Source of the DNA: an uncultured Bacteroidales bacterium
GTDB lineage: Bacteria > Bacteroidota > Bacteroidia > Bacteroidales > Bacteroidaceae
Direction: 5' to 3'
NCBI GenBank assembly: GCA_937896105.1
Contig: CALBKR010000109.1
Span: 1-5,385, forward strand
Length of the DNA: 5,385 bases
The stretch's first letter is position 1, and each line of letters starts with the position of its first letter. Shown here in pieces: positions 1 to 5,385 of this stretch. Made by a program: the position numbers and the translations under genes. The notes beneath the pieces are model-generated. The model did no database searches. It was not told the DNA's origin and saw only the letters and a list, made by a program, of their open reading frames with translations.

Positions 1-742
1 GATGGAATACTTCCCGGGCATCATGGACTATAACTTTACCGCCAGTGTAGAAAAGGAATTCGACGAAGTGGCGGATGGCGAAAAGGAATGGACGGGGATG
101 ATGGATGTCTTCTATAAGGAGTTCCATCCGTTGGTGGACATGACCATGAACACCAAGACCGAACATAAGGTGGGTGAGCGTATCCTCGGTACAGACCCGA
201 CCAGCGGAAAGCCTGTCTCGGTAAAGATTGGCCGTTATGGCCCGATTATCCAGATAGGTTCGGTGGAAGACGAAGAAAAGCCGAAGTTCGCCCAGTTGCC
301 GAAGGGCATGGCATTGGAAACCATTACCTTGGAAGAAGCGTTGGAATGCTTCAAGTTGCCTCGTGATTTGGGTGAATTCGAAGAAAAGAATGTCTCGGTT
401 GGTGTAGGCCGTTTCGGTCCATACGTCCGTCACAACAATGCGTTTGTTTCGATTCCGAAGGGAACTGACCCGATGAGCGTTACTTTGGAAGATGCTATTG
501 CATTGATTCTTTCGAAGCGTGAAGCGGCTGAAAACAAGGTGATCAAGACCTTCGATGCAGAACCGGGATTGCAGATTCTGAACGGTCGATACGGCCCTTA
601 CATTGCTTACGAAAAGAAGAACTACAAGATTCCTGAAAATGTAGAGCCGAAAGACTTGAACCTGGAAGCTTGTTTCAAGGTGATCGAATTGCAGAAGGCC
701 AAGGGAGAAATCAAGAAACCACGCTATAACAAGAAGAAATGA
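1..742 (+). CDS. topA: DNA topoisomerase I, C-terminal part (5' end cut by window edge)
   Basis: Type IA topoisomerase that relaxes negatively supercoiled DNA; only the last 246 or so residues are present, with the first whole codon at base 2. The ATG there is internal, because the family is usually about 700-800 residues and the active-site tyrosine lies upstream. Fragment residues 1-45 (PGIMDYNFTA, then E..FDEVADGEKEW and FYKEF) match the end of the catalytic domain. Three C-terminal topoisomerase repeats follow, each with a GR[YF]GP core: GRYGPIIQIG at 77-86, GRFGPYV at 136-142 and GRYGPYIAY at 195-203. Each core is followed by a PKG or PEN turn and a T/N-LE-A helix. The four-cysteine zinc fingers of the E. 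coli enzyme are absent; only isolated Cys 115 and 224 occur. The tail is basic (KKPRYNKKK), suiting DNA contact. The stop overlaps the aroK start (ATGA), suggesting translational coupling. Codon use is strongly GAA (26 of 29 Glu) and TTG, unlike the genes to the right. Confidence 0.96.
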   Translation, partial: MEYFPGIMDYNFTASVEKEFDEVADGEKEWTGMMDVFYKEFHPLVDMTMNTKTEHKVGERILGTDPTSGKPVSVKIGRYGPIIQIGSVEDEEKPKFAQLPKGMALETITLEEALECFKLPRDLGEFEEKNVSVGVGRFGPYVRHNNAFVSIPKGTDPMSVTLEDAIALILSKREAAENKVIKTFDAEPGLQILNGRYGPYIAYEKKNYKIPENVEPKDLNLEACFKVIELQKAKGEIKKPRYNKKK

Positions 743-1266
743 TACGTATCTTTCTACTCGGATATATGGGTGCAGGGAAGACAACGCTTGGTAAGGCGTT
801 TTCCCGTGCCTTGGGATTGACTTTTGTCGATTTGGACTGGTATATCGAGGAACGATACCACAAGACCGTGCGACAAATCTTTGCCGAACGGGGCGAAGAC
901 GGCTTCCGTGAGTTGGAAAAGCGGATGTTGCACGAGGTAGGCGATTTCGAGGATGTGGTCATCTCGGTAGGAGGGGGAACCCCTTGCTTCTTCGACAACA
1001 TGGACTACATGAACCAAATGGGCGAAACCATCTTCCTGGATGCAGATGTCAAGGTATTGTTCCGCCGATTGAAGATAGCCAAGCAACAACGCCCTTTGCT
1101 GGCCGAAAAGACCGATGAGGAGCTGATGACATTCATCGAGGAGCAGCTTGCCAAGCGTGCACCGCACTACAGCAAGGCGCAATACTCTTTCAAGGCCGAC
1201 AGGCTCGAGGACACCGCACAGGTGAGCAGCTCGGTCGAGGAGTTCCGCAGGCAGTTCGGCGTGTGA
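739..1266 (+). CDS. aroK: Shikimate kinase
   Basis: Phosphorylates shikimate to shikimate 3-phosphate with ATP, the fifth step of the chorismate pathway; a cytosolic NMP-kinase-fold enzyme. At 175 residues it has the usual length. The Walker A loop is GYMGAGKTT at residues 8-16. Shikimate-binding residues are Asp33 (in VDLDWYI), Arg57 (in FRELE) and the glycine-rich GGG at 78-80. The lid arginine is in RPLL at 118-121, and a further adenine/phosphate-site arginine is probably Arg140 (KRAPHY). The start is the ATG in the ATGA overlap with topA; it lies seven residues before the Walker A glycine, as expected. No ribosome binding site is evident, so translation is probably coupled to topA. Oddity: codon choice changes in the last third. 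From residue 125 onward all seven Glu codons are GAG, while before it six of ten are GAA and Leu is mostly TTG. The protein stays intact through the change. Whether aroK or aroL is the better symbol cannot be told from sequence alone. Confidence 0.96.
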   Translation: MIRIFLLGYMGAGKTTLGKAFSRALGLTFVDLDWYIEERYHKTVRQIFAERGEDGFRELEKRMLHEVGDFEDVVISVGGGTPCFFDNMDYMNQMGETIFLDADVKVLFRRLKIAKQQRPLLAEKTDEELMTFIEEQLAKRAPHYSKAQYSFKADRLEDTAQVSSSVEEFRRQFGV

Positions 1267-1326
1267 ACAGACACAAGAGTGATAGACAACTACAACCATT
1301 AATAACCGACATCAAACACCACTAAA
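1267..1326 (+). other. Intergenic gap and speA leader, A/C-rich
   Basis: This 60-base gap is the only real intergenic space in the window. It is rich in A and C and poor in G, with no clear hairpin and no T-run terminator. I see no Bacteroidetes-type promoter: a TTTG at -33 and TAnnTTTG at -7 are both missing on the plus strand. No Shine-Dalgarno sequence precedes the speA ATG, but the A-rich stretch CACTAAAATG fits initiation in this phylum. Whether speA is read through from topA-aroK or has its own start point is not decided by the sequence. Confidence 0.4.
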
Positions 1327-3222
1327 ATGAGAAAATGGCGCATTGAGGATTCGGAGGAGCTCTATAACATCAAGGGTTGGGGAGCATCCTATTTCAGCAT
1401 CAACGAGAAGGGTAATGTAGCTGTGAAACCCAAGAAGGACAGCACAGAGATTGACCTCAAGGAGTTAATGGACGAGCTGCAGCTGCGCGATGTGGCTGCG
1501 CCTGTGCTCTTGCGTTTCCCCGACATTCTTGACAACCGTATCGAGAAGATTGCAGGCTGCTTCAAGATTGCATCGGAGGAGTATAACTACAAAGGCGAAA
1601 ATTTCATCGTCTACCCTATCAAGGTTAACCAGATGCGCCCCGTGGTCGAGGAGATTACAAGCCACGGAAAGCGATATAACATTGGTCTCGAGGCCGGTTC
1701 AAAGCCCGAGCTGCACGCTGTCATTGCAATGAACACCGACAGCGACTCGCTCATCATCTGCAACGGCTACAAGGACGACAGCTATATTGAGCTGGCACTG
1801 CTTGCACAGAAGATGGGACGCCGCATTTTCCTTGTGGTGGAGAAGCTAAACGAGCTGAAACGCATTGCAAAGATTGGCAGACGCCTTGGTGTGCGCCCCA
1901 ACATCGGTATCCGCATCAAGCTCGCGTCGGAAGGCAGCGGAAAGTGGGAAGAGAGCGGTGGCGATGCAAGCAAGTTCGGACTGACATCGAGCGAGCTGCT
2001 CGAGGCGCTTGAGATTCTTGAAAAATATGATATAAAGGATTGTCTGCGCCTGATACACTTCCACATTGGCAGCCAGGTGACACGCATCCGCCACATAAAA
2101 ACCGCACTGCGCGAGGCGTCACAGTTCTACGTGCAGTTGCGCAAGCTCGGGTACAACATCGAGTTCACCGACATAGGCGGTGGCCTTGGCGTCGACTATG
2201 ACGGCACACGCTCATCGAGCAGCGAGAGCAGTGTCAACTACTCTATCCAAGAGTATGTCAACGATGCTATCTACACAATGGTGGACGCTGCCGACAAGAA
2301 CGGTATTCCCCACCCCAATATAATCACGGAGAGCGGCCGCTCGGTTTCGGCACACCACGCAGTGCTAATCTTCGAGGTGCTTGAGACGGCAGCACTGCCG
2401 CAGATGGACGAGGATTGGGAGGTTGCTGCCAATGACCACGAACTGGCCAAGGAGCTATACAAGATTTGGTGCGAACTCGACCAGCGTACTATGCTCGAGG
2501 CGCTGCACGATGCGCAGCAGATACGCGAGGAGGCTTTGGAGTTGTTCAGCCACGGTATCGTCGACCTGAAGACACGCGCACAGATTGAGAGTATGTTCTG
2601 GAGCGTAACGCGCGAGATTATGGCCATAGCAAAGACAATGAAACACGTGCCCGATGATTTCCGCAAGCTGCCTAAATTGCTTGCCGACAAATATTTCTGC
2701 AACTTCTCGCTGTTCCAGAGCCTGCCCGACAGTTGGGGTATCGACCAGTTCTTCCCCATTATGCCTATCCACAGGCTCGACGAGCGCCCCGACCGCAGCT
2801 GTACGATACAGGATATGACCTGTGACAGCGACGGCAAGATTACCGATTTCATCAACTACAATGCCAAGGCCGACTCATTGAAGGTGCACCGCGTGAAATC
2901 GAACGAGCCATACTACCTGGGCGTGTTCCTCGTAGGTGCCTATCAGGAGATTCTTGGCGATATGCACAACCTCTTCGGCGACACAAATGCCGTGCACGTG
3001 AGTGTGGAGGAGGATGGCTACCACATCGACAAGATTATCGATGGCGAGACGATTGCCGATGTCCTCGACTATGTGCAGTACGATGCACGCAAGCTCGTGC
3101 GCACACTCGAGCGTTGGGTGACAAGCGCCGTGAAGGAGGGACGCATCACACTCGAAGAGGGCAAGGAGTTCCTCTCGAACTACCGCTCGGGACTCTACGG
3201 ATATACTTACCTCGACTATTGA
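1327..3222 (+). CDS. speA: Biosynthetic arginine decarboxylase (PLP-dependent, SpeA type)
   Basis: Decarboxylates L-arginine to agmatine, the entry to putrescine and spermidine synthesis; it belongs to the fold type III PLP decarboxylases. At 631 residues it is close to the usual length. The PLP-anchoring lysine is Lys99 in YPIKVNQ. The barrel continues with HFHIGSQ at 244-250 (His246 stacks on PLP in this family), the phosphate-binding glycines GGGLGVDYDG at 284-293 and ESGRS at 335-339. The C-terminal domain carries the catalytic pair in TCDSDG (Cys499, Asp500) and the conserved GAYQEILGDMHNLFG at 537-551. The N-terminus MRKWRIEDSEELYNI supports the ATG at 1327. The stop TGA shares its last base with the argB ATG. 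Downstream partners such as agmatine deiminase or agmatinase are not in the window. Glu codons are mostly GAG, unlike topA. Every expected active-site residue is present, so I infer an active enzyme. Confidence 0.97.
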   Translation: MRKWRIEDSEELYNIKGWGASYFSINEKGNVAVKPKKDSTEIDLKELMDELQLRDVAAPVLLRFPDILDNRIEKIAGCFKIASEEYNYKGENFIVYPIKVNQMRPVVEEITSHGKRYNIGLEAGSKPELHAVIAMNTDSDSLIICNGYKDDSYIELALLAQKMGRRIFLVVEKLNELKRIAKIGRRLGVRPNIGIRIKLASEGSGKWEESGGDASKFGLTSSELLEALEILEKYDIKDCLRLIHFHIGSQVTRIRHIKTALREASQFYVQLRKLGYNIEFTDIGGGLGVDYDGTRSSSSESSVNYSIQEYVNDAIYTMVDAADKNGIPHPNIITESGRSVSAHHAVLIFEVLETAALPQMDEDWEVAANDHELAKELYKIWCELDQRTMLEALHDAQQIREEALELFSHGIVDLKTRAQIESMFWSVTREIMAIAKTMKHVPDDFRKLPKLLADKYFCNFSLFQSLPDSWGIDQFFPIMPIHRLDERPDRSCTIQDMTCDSDGKITDFINYNAKADSLKVHRVKSNEPYYLGVFLVGAYQEILGDMHNLFGDTNAVHVSVEEDGYHIDKIIDGETIADVLDYVQYDARKLVRTLERWVTSAVKEGRITLEEGKEFLSNYRSGLYGYTYLDY

Positions 3223-3995
3223 TGAAGGAGAAAATCACAATAATAAAGGTGGGAGGAAAGATTGTTGAGGAGGAGGCCACATTGGCTGCCCTCCTCGACC
3301 GTTTTGCGGCGATTGAAGGGCGAAAGGTGCTTATCCACGGCGGCGGTCGCTCGGCGACACGTATTGCCGAAAGGCTTGGCATCGAAAGCCGTATGGTCGA
3401 CGGCCGACGCATAACCGACGAGGCGACTTTGCAGGTTGTTACAATGGTCTATGGCGGACTTGTGAACAAGAATATTGTGGCTGGATTGCAGGCACGCGGC
3501 GTGAACGCACTTGGCCTGACAGGTGCCGACTGCAACATAATAAAAGCTCACAAGCGCCCTGCGGGCAAGGTCGACTATGGTTTTGTCGGCGATGTGGAGA
3601 GGGCAGACGGCGATATGCTGTCGCGGCTCATCGAGCAGGAGATTACCCCGATAATAGCACCGCTGACACACGACGGCAAAGGAACAATCCTGAACACAAA
3701 TGCCGATACAATGGCTGCAGAGACGGCAAAAGCTCTTGCAGGGCTGTACGATGTGACACTGATATACTGCTTTGAACTGCCGGGAGTGATGCGTAACCCC
3801 GACGACGATAGCAGCATTATACCGTCCATCACAGCCGAGAGCTACAGGACACTGCTTGACGAGGGTGTAATAAGCGGCGGTATGATTCCCAAGATGGAGA
3901 ATGCCTTCAATGCCATTGGAAATGGCGTGTCGAAGGTTATCATCACCAGAGCCGATGCCATCGACGGCACAGAGGGCACGCACATCATCGCATAG
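3222..3995 (+). CDS. argB: N-acyl-L-glutamate kinase (acetylglutamate kinase family)
   Basis: Phosphorylates the gamma-carboxyl of N-acyl-glutamate with ATP, the second step of arginine synthesis; amino acid kinase fold, cytosolic. At 257 residues it equals the E. coli enzyme (258). Seen motifs: IIKVGGK with Lys9, HGGG at 39-42, the substrate-binding arginine in GRRIT (Arg63), the catalytic aspartate in NTNAD (Asp162) and the phosphate-contacting lysine in SGGMIPK (Lys224). A longer open frame runs back to 3114 inside speA, but MKEKITIIKVGGK is the normal N-terminus, so the start is the ATG at 3222, which shares one base with the speA stop. No upstream ribosome site is visible, so coupling to speA is likely. 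Where many homologues have a TDVPGVL-like strand, this one reads YCFELPGVMRNPDDDS (182-197), a form I associate with Bacteroidetes. Bacteroides is known to use succinylated arginine intermediates, so the substrate may be N-succinyl-glutamate; that is inference. Confidence 0.95.
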   Translation: MKEKITIIKVGGKIVEEEATLAALLDRFAAIEGRKVLIHGGGRSATRIAERLGIESRMVDGRRITDEATLQVVTMVYGGLVNKNIVAGLQARGVNALGLTGADCNIIKAHKRPAGKVDYGFVGDVERADGDMLSRLIEQEITPIIAPLTHDGKGTILNTNADTMAAETAKALAGLYDVTLIYCFELPGVMRNPDDDSSIIPSITAESYRTLLDEGVISGGMIPKMENAFNAIGNGVSKVIITRADAIDGTEGTHIIA

Positions 3996-3998
3996 AGG

Positions 3999-4709
3999 AT
4001 GAAACTCACCAAAAGCATTTTCGAGCACCACAAGTGGGGCACTGTAATACTGACGCGCAACCCGAGAGCGCGCCGCATAATATTGCGTTCACGAACCGAC
4101 GGCATACACATAACCGTTCCGTTATTTGCCACCAAAGGCGACATCGAGAGGGCACTTGACGAGTGTGCACCCAAGCTGCGCGAGAGGCAACCGCAAGGCG
4201 AGACGCCGATAATCGACAAGGACTACACACGCGAGAGCGACAACTTCACATTCCGCATCGAGGAACACGACAAAAGTATTTTCCAACTGAAACATAACGG
4301 CAGGGAGGCGACCTTGTTGTGCCCTGCCGGCACCGACTACCGCTGCGGCACAATGCAGGAGTGGCTGCAGAAGGTACTCACACAGGCTATCGCACGCCGT
4401 GCGAAGGAGCTGTTGCCGCCGCGCCTGAAAAGGCTTGCCGATGAGAAGGGTTTTAGATACAGCCGCTGCACGGTGCGCAATGTGCACAGCCGCTGGGGAA
4501 GCTGCAACGCAAAGGGGAACATAAGCCTGAGCATTTACCTTGCACTGCTGCCCGATGAACTTATCGACTATGTGCTGCTGCACGAGCTGTGCCACACGGT
4601 GGAGATGAACCACAGCGAGCGGTTCTGGGCATTGATGGACAGGGTTGTTGCCCCTGCAAAGGCAAAGGAGTTGCGGAAAAGGCTAAAGGGGTACACAACA
4701 GGTTATTGA
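3999..4709 (+). CDS. YgjP-like (DUF45) zinc metallopeptidase
   Basis: Predicted soluble zinc-dependent peptidase of the YgjP/DUF45 (M48-like, WLM-related) family; its substrate is unknown. The active site is HELCH at residues 195-199 (His195, Glu196, His199) in the helix VLLHELCHTVEMNH. The third zinc ligand is probably His205, followed by SERFW, as in the family. Before it lies the signature VRNVHSRWGSC at 159-169 and the helix LLPDELIDYV. The N-terminal half has the usual basic beta-strand region (ARRIILRSRTDGIHITVP). The 236 residues are typical of the longer members (E. coli YgjP is shorter). No signal peptide or membrane segment is seen. The ATG at 3999 is 3 bases after the argB stop; a GAGG touches the ATG directly, too close to work as a standard ribosome site. 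It is last in the plus-strand run, and its 3' end overlaps the convergent protease gene by 7 bases. Functional pairing with argB is not implied by the family. Confidence 0.88.
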   Translation: MKLTKSIFEHHKWGTVILTRNPRARRIILRSRTDGIHITVPLFATKGDIERALDECAPKLRERQPQGETPIIDKDYTRESDNFTFRIEEHDKSIFQLKHNGREATLLCPAGTDYRCGTMQEWLQKVLTQAIARRAKELLPPRLKRLADEKGFRYSRCTVRNVHSRWGSCNAKGNISLSIYLALLPDELIDYVLLHELCHTVEMNHSERFWALMDRVVAPAKAKELRKRLKGYTTGY

Positions 4710-4714
4710 ACCTG
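4699..4714. terminator. Small hairpin at the convergent gene ends (possible bidirectional stop signal)
   Basis: A perfect 6-base inverted repeat, CAGGTT, loop ATTG, AACCTG, sits exactly on the two convergent stop codons (TGA at 4707-4709 on plus, TAA at 4705-4703 on minus). The position is right for a shared terminator because there is no other space between the genes. The stem is short and no T-run follows on either strand, so it is not a standard intrinsic terminator. It may be chance. Confidence 0.25.
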
Positions 4715-5385
4715 CCGGTTGCTGCACTCTCTCATTGTGCGGTCGAGCTGCCAGGCAAGATAAGCCGATACAAGGGCAAAGAAGAGGAAAGCGACGATAC
4801 CGGGCGAGCCGCCTGCCAATGCAGCCTCGTCGGCATTGCTGTATGCCACTGTCGATATGACGGCAAAGGTGTTGTTGAGGATGTGCCCCACTATCACCGA
4901 CAGCAGGCTGCCTGAGCGGTAATATATCCAACCGAAGATTACACCCAACAACGTTGCATAAACCACCTGCACAGGGTTCCAATGGAAGATACCGAAGATA
5001 AGTGCCGCAACTATGATAGCTGGCCAGGGACGGCCGAAGAAGCGCATCAGGCTGCCCTGTATGGCACCTCGGAAAAGCACCTCTTCGAGTAACGGGGCAA
5101 GGACAGCAAGCCCGAAGATACCCAACGGATTACGCGAAAGCCCCTCGAAAATGCCATCAAGATTATCATCGAGCGGAAACCACTGCACGAATATGTTGAG
5201 TGCGAACATCGACGAGAAGACAAGCAGTGTAGAGATTATCAGCGGCTTTGTATCGAGTGAGCGGAGAAGCCCCCAACGCAGTTTGTAGAGCCCTCTCAGA
5301 TGAATGAACAGCAGCATCGACAGCGAAGAGAGAATAATGGCCACAGCCCTTGCTGTCACAAGGCAATTATGCACAGCCGGGTGAG
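4703..5385 (-). CDS. CPBP family intramembrane metalloprotease (N-terminus cut by window edge)
   Basis: Multi-pass membrane protein of the CPBP/Abi family (CAAX protease and bacteriocin-processing relatives, also called Rce1-like), cleaving substrates within the membrane; the bacterial substrate is unknown. Numbering from a GTG at 5374, motif 1 is EEVLFRG (Glu97, Glu98, Arg102), motif 2 is FGIFH (Phe127, His131) and motif 3 is GHILNN (His164, Asn168), so all expected catalytic residues are present. I see about seven hydrophobic stretches, near 8-26, 45-63, 84-96, 117-132, 136-152, 156-176 and 190-210. The tail LDRTMRECSNRQVQ is polar. The frame stays open from the GTG to the window edge (codons for H, P, A), and family members are often 250-300 residues long. 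The true start is therefore probably outside the window and the GTG is only a fallback. Promoter and upstream neighbours are not visible. The gene converges on the metallopeptidase gene with a 7-base overlap. Immunity to bacteriocins is one known role in other phyla but nothing here supports it. Confidence 0.9.
   Translation of the reverse strand, partial: HPAVHNCLVTARAVAIILSSLSMLLFIHLRGLYKLRWGLLRSLDTKPLIISTLLVFSSMFALNIFVQWFPLDDNLDGIFEGLSRNPLGIFGLAVLAPLLEEVLFRGAIQGSLMRFFGRPWPAIIVAALIFGIFHWNPVQVVYATLLGVIFGWIYYRSGSLLSVIVGHILNNTFAVISTVAYSNADEAALAGGSPGIVAFLFFALVSAYLAWQLDRTMRECSNRQVQ

Noticed and set aside
754..1299. 181-codon minus-strand open frame opposite aroK
   Set aside because: Shadow of aroK, no motif, no start context; the plus-strand gene carries the Walker A and shikimate-binding residues.
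1267..1326. A promoter for speA
   Set aside because: No Bacteroidetes -33 TTTG or -7 TAnnTTTG match on the plus strand; read-through from aroK is equally possible.
3114..3221. Upstream extension of argB by 36 codons
   Set aside because: It lies wholly inside the conserved end of speA and gives a non-family N-terminus; the ATG at 3222 gives the normal one.
3225..3230. AAGGAG, a perfect Shine-Dalgarno-like hexamer
   Set aside because: It is just after the argB ATG (codons 2-3), so it cannot serve that start, and no other plausible start follows at the right distance.
3216..4031. Long 271-codon open frame on the minus strand opposite argB
   Set aside because: It mirrors argB almost exactly, has no recognisable domain and a Cys/His-rich composition typical of antisense reading of GC-rich codons. 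argB itself is certain.
4122..4613. 163-codon minus-strand frame opposite the metallopeptidase gene
   Set aside because: Low-complexity Ala/Val/Gln-rich translation, fully inside a gene with an intact HELCH motif.
4589..4915. 108-codon plus-strand frame crossing the convergent junction
   Set aside because: Out of frame with both real genes, no motif, and its second half lies over the conserved CPBP coding region.
3999..5385. A two-protease defence or bacteriocin system made of the YgjP-like and CPBP proteins
   Set aside because: The genes are convergent, so not co-transcribed, and no bacteriocin peptide, transporter or toxin gene is present.

Overview
The window looks like chromosomal DNA from a member of the order Bacteroidales. 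The main reason is the arginine decarboxylase: its N-terminus (MRKWRIEDSEELYNI) and C-terminus (LSNYRSGLYGYTYL) match what I remember of Bacteroides-type SpeA. The topoisomerase I tail has C-terminal repeats and no zinc fingers, and the ArgB has the unusual YCFE segment I associate with Bacteroidetes. Ribosome binding sites are weak or absent, which also fits this phylum. No mobile element, RNA gene or CRISPR array was found.

Layout, left to right: (1) the 3' third of topA, cut by the left edge; (2) aroK, shikimate kinase, overlapping topA by 4 bases (ATGA); (3) a 60-base A/C-rich gap; (4) speA, biosynthetic arginine decarboxylase; (5) argB, N-acyl-glutamate kinase, whose ATG shares one base with the speA stop; (6) a YgjP-like (DUF45) zinc metallopeptidase starting 3 bases after argB. 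All of these are on the plus strand and could form one or two transcripts. (7) On the minus strand, a CPBP-family intramembrane protease converges on the metallopeptidase gene. The two stop regions overlap by 7 bases, and the second gene runs off the right edge.

How they fit together: topA is housekeeping (DNA supercoiling), aroK serves aromatic amino acid synthesis, argB makes arginine and speA consumes arginine to make agmatine for polyamines. The tight speA-argB junction puts arginine supply and an arginine-consuming step on one message. The two proteases are uncharacterised here and no link between them can be shown.

The most notable signal is a sharp change of codon style inside aroK, around 1080-1130. 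Upstream, glutamate is mostly GAA, leucine mostly TTG and threonine mostly ACC. Downstream, glutamate is mostly GAG, leucine is mostly CTG/CTC/CTT, and ACA and ATA become common. The reading frame and the protein stay intact across this point. It could be a chimeric assembly of two related genomes, a homologous recombination breakpoint, or a natural operon-scale difference. Otherwise the window is ordinary core metabolism; I do not see a new biological system in it.
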